From assembly GCA_021636625.1 (NCBI GenBank), contig JAJWLX010000027.1:1-41629 (forward strand): a stretch of DNA of 41,629 bases, given 5' to 3'. Made by a program: the position numbers and the translations under genes. Shown in pieces: positions 37,378 through 41,629 of the stretch; position 1 is the first letter of the stretch; each line of letters begins with the position of its first letter. Under the pieces are notes generated by a model that did no database searches, was not told the DNA's origin, and saw nothing but the letters and a program-made list of their open reading frames with translations. Source of the stretch: Prevotella sp. GTDB lineage: Bacteria; Bacteroidota; Bacteroidia; Bacteroidales; Bacteroidaceae.

Positions 37378-37445
37378 ATTATATCCTTATTATATATTTA
37401 ATCATATATTCTATATATTGTTTGTATAATTAGACCCTTATTCGT

Positions 37446-38129
37446 ATGAAGAAAGTATTTTTTATCCTCATCCCGGCGGTTATCCTCAGCCTCCTCTCCT
37501 GCTCTCCCAAGAAGCCGGCAGAAGAGAAGAAGAGCGCCATCGATACCATCCCCACGATGGTGATGCAGATACAGAAATGCACGCGCCTTTATACCGCCGA
37601 GGCGCACGTTCATAAGATCATCACCCACGATGACCAGTTCAAGCTTAAGGGTTCCTTCCTGAAGCACGAATTCAACATCCCCGTGCCAGGCTCCAACCGA
37701 AAGGTAGCCATCCCCATGGATGCTACCATCAAGGCGTATGTAGATTTCCAGGGATTCTCAGACAGGAATGTGTCACGTAAAGGAGACAAGATTGAAATTA
37801 TCCTGCCCGACCCGAAGATGGTGCTCACAGGCACCCGAATCGACCACAAGAAACTGAAACAGTATGTTTCACTCACACGCAGCAACTACTCAGATGCCGA
37901 ACTCACCCAGCTGGAACAGCAGGGCAGAGAAAGCATCATCCGCGATATTCCCAACCTCGACCTGATGGAACAGGCTCGCGTCAGTGCAGCCAACACCCTC
38001 ATCCCGATGTTCAAGCAGATGGGTTTCCGGGAAGAGAACATCCAGATCAGCTTCCGCAAGAAGTTCACCCTCGATGATATCAGGGGATTCCTGCAGAACT
38101 CGGGAGTGGAGAAGAAAGATAAAAACTAG
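37446..38129 (+). CDS. DUF4230 lipoprotein
   Basis: A 227-aa protein with a lipoprotein signal (VFFILIPAVILSLLSC). It has the DUF4230 pattern: an early MQIQKCTRLYTAEAHVHKIITHDD, a central beta part (IPMDATIKAYVDF, GDKIEIILPDPKMVLTGTRID) and a C-terminal helix QARVSAANTLIPMFKQMGF followed by IQISFRKKF. The function is unknown. It is paralogous to the next gene, 41 nt away. No canonical promoter is visible upstream. Confidence 0.85.
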   Translation: MKKVFFILIPAVILSLLSCSPKKPAEEKKSAIDTIPTMVMQIQKCTRLYTAEAHVHKIITHDDQFKLKGSFLKHEFNIPVPGSNRKVAIPMDATIKAYVDFQGFSDRNVSRKGDKIEIILPDPKMVLTGTRIDHKKLKQYVSLTRSNYSDAELTQLEQQGRESIIRDIPNLDLMEQARVSAANTLIPMFKQMGFREENIQISFRKKFTLDDIRGFLQNSGVEKKDKN

Positions 38130-38170
38130 TGAGAAGAAAGATAAACCCTCAAACTAAGGAGGAATGAGAT

Positions 38171-38752
38171 ATGAAGAAATATGGCATCATCCTGCTCACC
38201 ATCCTTGCCCTCATACTAGCGGGCACGATCTATTGGCTCAACAAGGATAATACGGTGAGCGTAACCACAGAAGAGCAGACCACCCTGTCGCCTACCCAGG
38301 TAGAGAGCATCGAGGCGATAGGCGAATGGGAGTTCCTCGCCATCAGCAACGAGGAACTGGTAGATACCGTTCGTCGCGGCTTCTTCGGCGACGACCAGCT
38401 GGTGCGCATCTATTACGGCACCCTGCGCCTGGGCATCAATATGAAAGATGTAAAGGAAGGATGGATCCAGGCGAATGCCGGGAAGGATTCCATCGTCTGC
38501 ACCCTCCCTCCTATCCGACTGCTGGATAACAACTTCATCGACGAAGCCCGAACCCGCAGCTTCTTTGAAGAAGGAAAGTGGACGGGAGCCGACCGCCAGG
38601 CACTCTACGACCGTGCCTATGCCCAGATGAAGAAACGCTGCCTCACCCCAGCCAATATCCGTATCGCCCAGCGCAATGCCAGACAGCAGTTCCGCGATAT
38701 GTTCAAGGCAATGGGATTCCCTAACGCCCGAGTAGAGTTTGAAGAAAATTAG
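38171..38752 (+). CDS. DUF4230 membrane-anchored protein
   Basis: A 193-aa protein with an N-terminal membrane anchor (IILLTILALILAGTIYWL) and no lipobox Cys. It has the DUF4230 order: EAIGEWEFLAISNEELVDTVR, YYGTLRLGINMKDV, DSIVCTLPPIRLLDNNFID and the C-terminal NARQQFRDMFKAMGFPNARVEF. A strong AAGGAGGAATGAGAT ribosome site precedes the ATG, unusual in this window. It is probably co-transcribed with the lipoprotein paralogue upstream. Confidence 0.85.
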   Translation: MKKYGIILLTILALILAGTIYWLNKDNTVSVTTEEQTTLSPTQVESIEAIGEWEFLAISNEELVDTVRRGFFGDDQLVRIYYGTLRLGINMKDVKEGWIQANAGKDSIVCTLPPIRLLDNNFIDEARTRSFFEEGKWTGADRQALYDRAYAQMKKRCLTPANIRIAQRNARQQFRDMFKAMGFPNARVEFEEN

Positions 38753-38790
38753 ATATAGATTTTATAATTGTATTTTAAAGAGAGATTAAC

Positions 38791-40167
38791 ATGGAAGCAA
38801 TCAACGAATTTTTCACATCCTTCAGTTCGTTCCTTTGGGGGTGGCCGATGATCATCCTGCTGCTGGGAACCCACATTTTCCTGACGGTTCGCCTGCGTTT
38901 TCCACAGCGTAAGATTTTCCAGGCGATATCGCTGTCCTTCAAGAAGGACAAGAACGCTACTGGCGATGTCTCCCAGTTCGGAGCCCTCGCCACAGCCCTT
39001 GCCGCTACCATCGGTACCGGTAATATCATAGGTGTGGCAACAGCCATCGCCCTGGGTGGACCAGGCGCCGTATTCTGGTGCTGGCTCACCGGTGTCTTCG
39101 GCATCTCCACCAAGTATGCCGAAGGTCTTCTTGCCGTGAAATACCGCGTCAAGACCAAGCGTGGAGAGATGCTTGGCGGTCCGATGTATGCCCTCGAAAA
39201 GGGATTGGGATGGAAGTGGCTCGGTATCCTCTTCGCCCTCTTTGCCGCCCTCGCCTCCTTCGGCATCGGCAGCACCGTACAGGCGAACGCCATCTCCACA
39301 CTGGTAGAAAACCAGTATGGCATCAGTCCATACATCACCGGCGCTATCGTCACCCTCCTCGGTGCCGCAGTCATCATCGGTGGTGTGCAGAGCATCTCAA
39401 AAGTATGTGGAATGCTTGTGCCTTTCATGGCGATTTTCTATGTGGTGGGCTGCATCTACATCCTGATTGTCAATCACGCCTATCTCCTGCCAGCCCTGAA
39501 GGTTATCTTCGAATCCGCCTTCACCACCCGTGCAGCCGGAGGCGGTTTTGCAGGCAGCACCCTCATGATAGCAGCCCGCTATGGTATCGCCCGCGGACTC
39601 TTCTCCAACGAGTCGGGACTCGGTTCGGCACCAATCGTAGCTGCCGCCGCCCAGACCCGCAATCCGGTACGCCAGGCGCTGGTATCCTCTACCGGAACCT
39701 TCTGGGATACCGTCATCATCTGTGCCCTCACGGGATTGGTCATCACCTCCAGCATCATTGCCTATCCTGATATCGACTACCACAATGGCGCAGCGCTCAC
39801 CAAGGCAGCCTTCAGCAAGATACCATACATAGGAGCCCCATTGCTCACCATCGGCCTCGCCACCTTCGCCTTCAGCACCACCCTGGGATGGAGCTATTAT
39901 GGCGAACGCTGCGTAGAGTATCTCAAGGGAAAGCGCTGGATGCTCATCTATCGCATGTTGTATATTGTGAGTATCTTCCTGGGCAGTGTCATCAGCCTCG
40001 GACTGGTATGGAATATCGCCGACTGCATGAATGCCCTGATGGCGATACCAAACCTCATCTCCCTGCTCTGCCTCAGCGGCATCATCGTTCACGAAACCCG
40101 CAAGTATCTCTGGCGCGGCCAGCTCGACAGGGAGATGAACGAAGATGAGATTGAGGAACTGGAGTAG
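38791..40167 (+). CDS. Sodium:alanine/glycine symporter, AGCS family
   Basis: An inner-membrane transporter that couples Na+ entry to uptake of alanine or glycine. The 458-aa protein has the family motifs LATALAATIGTGNIIGVATAIALGGPGAVFWCW, GGPMYALEKGLGWKW and RGLFSNESGLGSAPIVAAAAQT, with about ten hydrophobic helices. It lies 38 nt after the second DUF4230 gene and converges on the GNAT gene with 20 nt between stops. Confidence 0.95.
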   Translation: MEAINEFFTSFSSFLWGWPMIILLLGTHIFLTVRLRFPQRKIFQAISLSFKKDKNATGDVSQFGALATALAATIGTGNIIGVATAIALGGPGAVFWCWLTGVFGISTKYAEGLLAVKYRVKTKRGEMLGGPMYALEKGLGWKWLGILFALFAALASFGIGSTVQANAISTLVENQYGISPYITGAIVTLLGAAVIIGGVQSISKVCGMLVPFMAIFYVVGCIYILIVNHAYLLPALKVIFESAFTTRAAGGGFAGSTLMIAARYGIARGLFSNESGLGSAPIVAAAAQTRNPVRQALVSSTGTFWDTVIICALTGLVITSSIIAYPDIDYHNGAALTKAAFSKIPYIGAPLLTIGLATFAFSTTLGWSYYGERCVEYLKGKRWMLIYRMLYIVSIFLGSVISLGLVWNIADCMNALMAIPNLISLLCLSGIIVHETRKYLWRGQLDREMNEDEIEELE

Positions 40168-40187
40168 CGGATACCGAAATCTGAGAA

Positions 40188-40766
40188 CTAGCGCAGCGGA
40201 TACTGGAGATGCTTCATGCTGTGGCCACCCCACACGGCATCATTCACGTATTCGAATCCCATATCGGCATAGAGTCTTTCTGCCTTCGGATTGCCCTTAT
40301 CCACGAGCAGTCCCACGGCAGGAAGGCCCATTTCCCTTCCCTTTTCTATCACCGCCTTGAGCAGCATCTTGGCGATACCCTTGCCACGGAAGGCAGCAGG
40401 CACGGCGAGGCTGTCGATATAAAGTTCGCCCTCCTGCGTTTCCGGATCCATTCCCGTATAATCGATTCCGAAGGTTGCCTTAGCCTCCTCGATGAATCGC
40501 TGGCGCAGCGACTTGAGTTGTGCACCGTCGTAAGACACGATGATACCGGCAGTAATGCCCTCGCTATTGGTAGCCAGGAGCGTATTGCGGTAACTGTACT
40601 GGCTATCCTCCATTCTTACGAGTCTTTCCATCACCTGGTGGAATTCCGCCAGTGTATGATGAGCACCAGCCAGGTTCTGGCAGCATCCTGGGTTCATCGC
40701 CTCCATGATGAGCGATGCAATGTGCGACGCCCTGTCAGGCGTAGCCGGTTCAATTTTTATCTTCAT
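40188..40766 (-). CDS. GNAT-family N-acetyltransferase
   Basis: The 192-aa protein has the acetyl-CoA-binding core ELYIDSLAVPAAFRGKGIAKMLLKAVIEKGREMG, with the R/Q-x-x-G-x-G/A motif as RGKGIA, and the C-terminal GNPKAERLYADMGFEYV. The acceptor is unknown; it could be a small amine or a protein N-terminus. It is a single gene with a TATCTTTG box about 75 nt upstream. Confidence 0.9.
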   Translation of the reverse strand: MKIKIEPATPDRASHIASLIMEAMNPGCCQNLAGAHHTLAEFHQVMERLVRMEDSQYSYRNTLLATNSEGITAGIIVSYDGAQLKSLRQRFIEEAKATFGIDYTGMDPETQEGELYIDSLAVPAAFRGKGIAKMLLKAVIEKGREMGLPAVGLLVDKGNPKAERLYADMGFEYVNDAVWGGHSMKHLQYPLR

Positions 40767-40839
40767 TTTTGTTTAGAGTTATATCATTACATTATTTAAT
40801 TAGTCATCCGATTCCCCTCTTCAAGTCAGAATCCGCTTG

Positions 40840-40847
40840 CAAAGATA
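40840..40847 (-). promoter_or_regulatory. -7 box of the GNAT gene
   Basis: TATCTTTG on the minus strand. A TTTG occurs at 40867-40864 with only 16-nt spacing. Confidence 0.45.
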
Positions 40848-40912
40848 GCAAAAACAATCGAGACAAAAGAATTTTTATATATTTTTCACCCTGCCTCTAG
40901 GTATAAAACGAA

Positions 40913-40955
40913 TTTAGGCAGTAACGTAACCCTATTGATTACGTTACTGCCTAAA
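40913..40955. terminator. Perfect 17-bp hairpin at the end of the broken ORF
   Basis: TTTAGGCAGTAACGTAA (40913-40929) and TTACGTTACTGCCTAAA (40939-40955) pair perfectly with a 9-nt loop. The TAG stop of the minus-strand ORF is inside the stem. It separates the GNAT promoter region from the AT-rich end of the window. The T-tract on the minus-strand exit is short (CGTTTT). Confidence 0.7.
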
Positions 40956-41442
40956 AAAAGTAACCATCTATATTTCCATACACCCTCTGAACCGCCTTTA
41001 TGGCAATATAGTCCTTTAGGTATATGTTAATCTCACTTAAATTCATCTCCAAGTTATTCAACTGATTTTGAAGTTCCACACCATAATGAGTATGAGACCG
41101 CAGTTCTGTATTAAACCCATCCCACATTTTGCAGTTCATCCAGTCTATAACAATCAGCTACGAATCCATCAGCATTAGATGCAGTTGAGTTTTTAGAACC
41201 AGAGAAGAATTTACCCAATTCAAGAATATCAACAGGCAAAAAAGAAAATGCTTATCCAGCATATATACAGCCCCAATAAAAAGAAGGATGAAATTAAGCG
41301 CATAGAAAATTTGACTATTATGAATCTGCCAGAATATCCCTTTGCACCAATCCATAGCCTTGCTGTCAGAAGGCAATATATCTCCATATAAACAAAGTAC
41401 CGACACCTCTATATAAGATGGTATTGATGCACCTGCCGACAA
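40951..41442 (-). pseudogene. Membrane-protein ORF interrupted by one in-frame TAG
   Basis: Two minus-strand ORFs (41442-41158 and 41139-40951) lie in the same frame, separated by a single TAG at 41160-41158. Read through, they give about 163 residues: a hydrophobic middle (NSQIFYALNFILLFIGAVYML, HFLFCLLIFLNWV) and a hydrophilic C-terminal part (NTELRSHTHYGVELQNQLNNLEMN). No ATG opens the frame: the first start is TTG 41442 and the frame is open to 41481. This looks like a decayed gene; two separate small proteins are less likely. I do not recognise a family. Confidence 0.5.
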
Positions 41443-41510
41443 ACACTCACAATTCCATAGGAAACTCCAATATCTACCAATCTAATGAAACTTCATTTTA
41501 CCCCAATCAA

Positions 41511-41629
41511 TTATTTCTCTTTACCACCAATTACATTCTTGATAATTTCATCAACAACATAATCAAAGTAACGAGCCTTTAAATACGTATTGCTACGTTT
41601 CATCACTTCATCAACATTAAACTGGTCAA
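41511..41629 (-). CDS. 3' end of an unrecognised gene
   Basis: The minus-strand frame entering at the window edge encodes 38 residues ending at TAA 41511: it begins DQFNVDEVMKRSN and ends DEIIKNVIGGKEK. It is helical in appearance and hydrophilic. The stretch is too short to name a family. It reads toward the broken ORF, 30 nt from the last upstream stop of that frame. Confidence 0.6.
   Translation of the reverse strand, partial: DQFNVDEVMKRSNTYLKARYFDYVVDEIIKNVIGGKEK

Noticed and set aside
1..41629. CRISPR arrays, insertion sequences, prophage, toxin-antitoxin or other defence systems
   Set aside because: No regularly spaced repeats, transposase, integrase or defence-type domains were seen among the plausible genes on either strand.

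Overview
The window looks like chromosomal DNA from a Bacteroidota bacterium, most likely a gut Prevotella/Segatella (P. copri-like) species. Three things point there. The protein families are typical of the group (DUF4199, DUF4230, DUF6048 and DUF6452 families, AGCS symporter, GH28, S41 protease, SppA-67K). Many genes and tRNAs are preceded by the Bacteroidota promoter form TTTG-19/20-TAnnTTTG. Start sites mostly lack strong Shine-Dalgarno sequences. This is inferred from content; no database was searched.

Layout. 1-886: start of gap (minus), an unlisted 44-codon ORF and mscL. 1116-5432 (minus): guaA, a MurU-like sugar-1-phosphate nucleotidyltransferase, an AmgK-like kinase fused to a RapZ C-terminal domain, and a 71-aa membrane protein. 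5518-5643 (minus): a candidate small RNA with its own promoter and terminator. 5788-8709 (minus): groEL, groES and a secreted esterase-like hydrolase. 8878-13712 (plus): sppA, then lpxK-punA-thiL. 13852-18108: tRNA-Phe, a secreted GH28 polygalacturonase, trmO (minus), thyX, a second candidate small RNA, and a tandemly duplicated tRNA-Ser(UGA) unit. 18389-23557: thiD, a radical SAM/SPASM gene, thiE and mutS2. 23740-23933: SRP RNA abutting tRNA-Thr(UGU). 24113-30775: DUF4199, GT2 glycosyltransferase, a lipoprotein, a predicted outer-membrane protein, apbE, a Crp-family regulator and an M3 peptidase. 30854-33566: dCMP deaminase, an S41 protease and 5-formyl-THF cyclo-ligase. 33933-37326: a lipoprotein, the DUF721/recF pair (minus), a TPR membrane protein and ribH. 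37446-40766: two DUF4230 proteins, an AGCS symporter and a GNAT (minus). 40767-41629: AT-richer DNA with an ORF broken by one in-frame TAG and the 3' end of an unrecognised gene.

How the genes connect. thiD, thiE and thiL are three steps of thiamine diphosphate synthesis. dCMP deaminase, ThyX and 5-formyl-THF cyclo-ligase all bear on dTMP and folate supply. The MurU-like and AmgK-like genes suggest recycling of peptidoglycan amino sugars to UDP-MurNAc. DUF721 plus recF is a replication/repair pair.

Most worth following up: the AmgK-RapZC fusion next to MurU; the two candidate small RNAs; the apparently leaderless mutS2 transcript; a very strong hairpin inside the start of the cyclo-ligase gene; the 44-codon ORF before mscL; the SRP RNA/tRNA-Thr junction; and several precise short tandem duplications. 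I found no CRISPR array, insertion sequence, phage or plasmid system.
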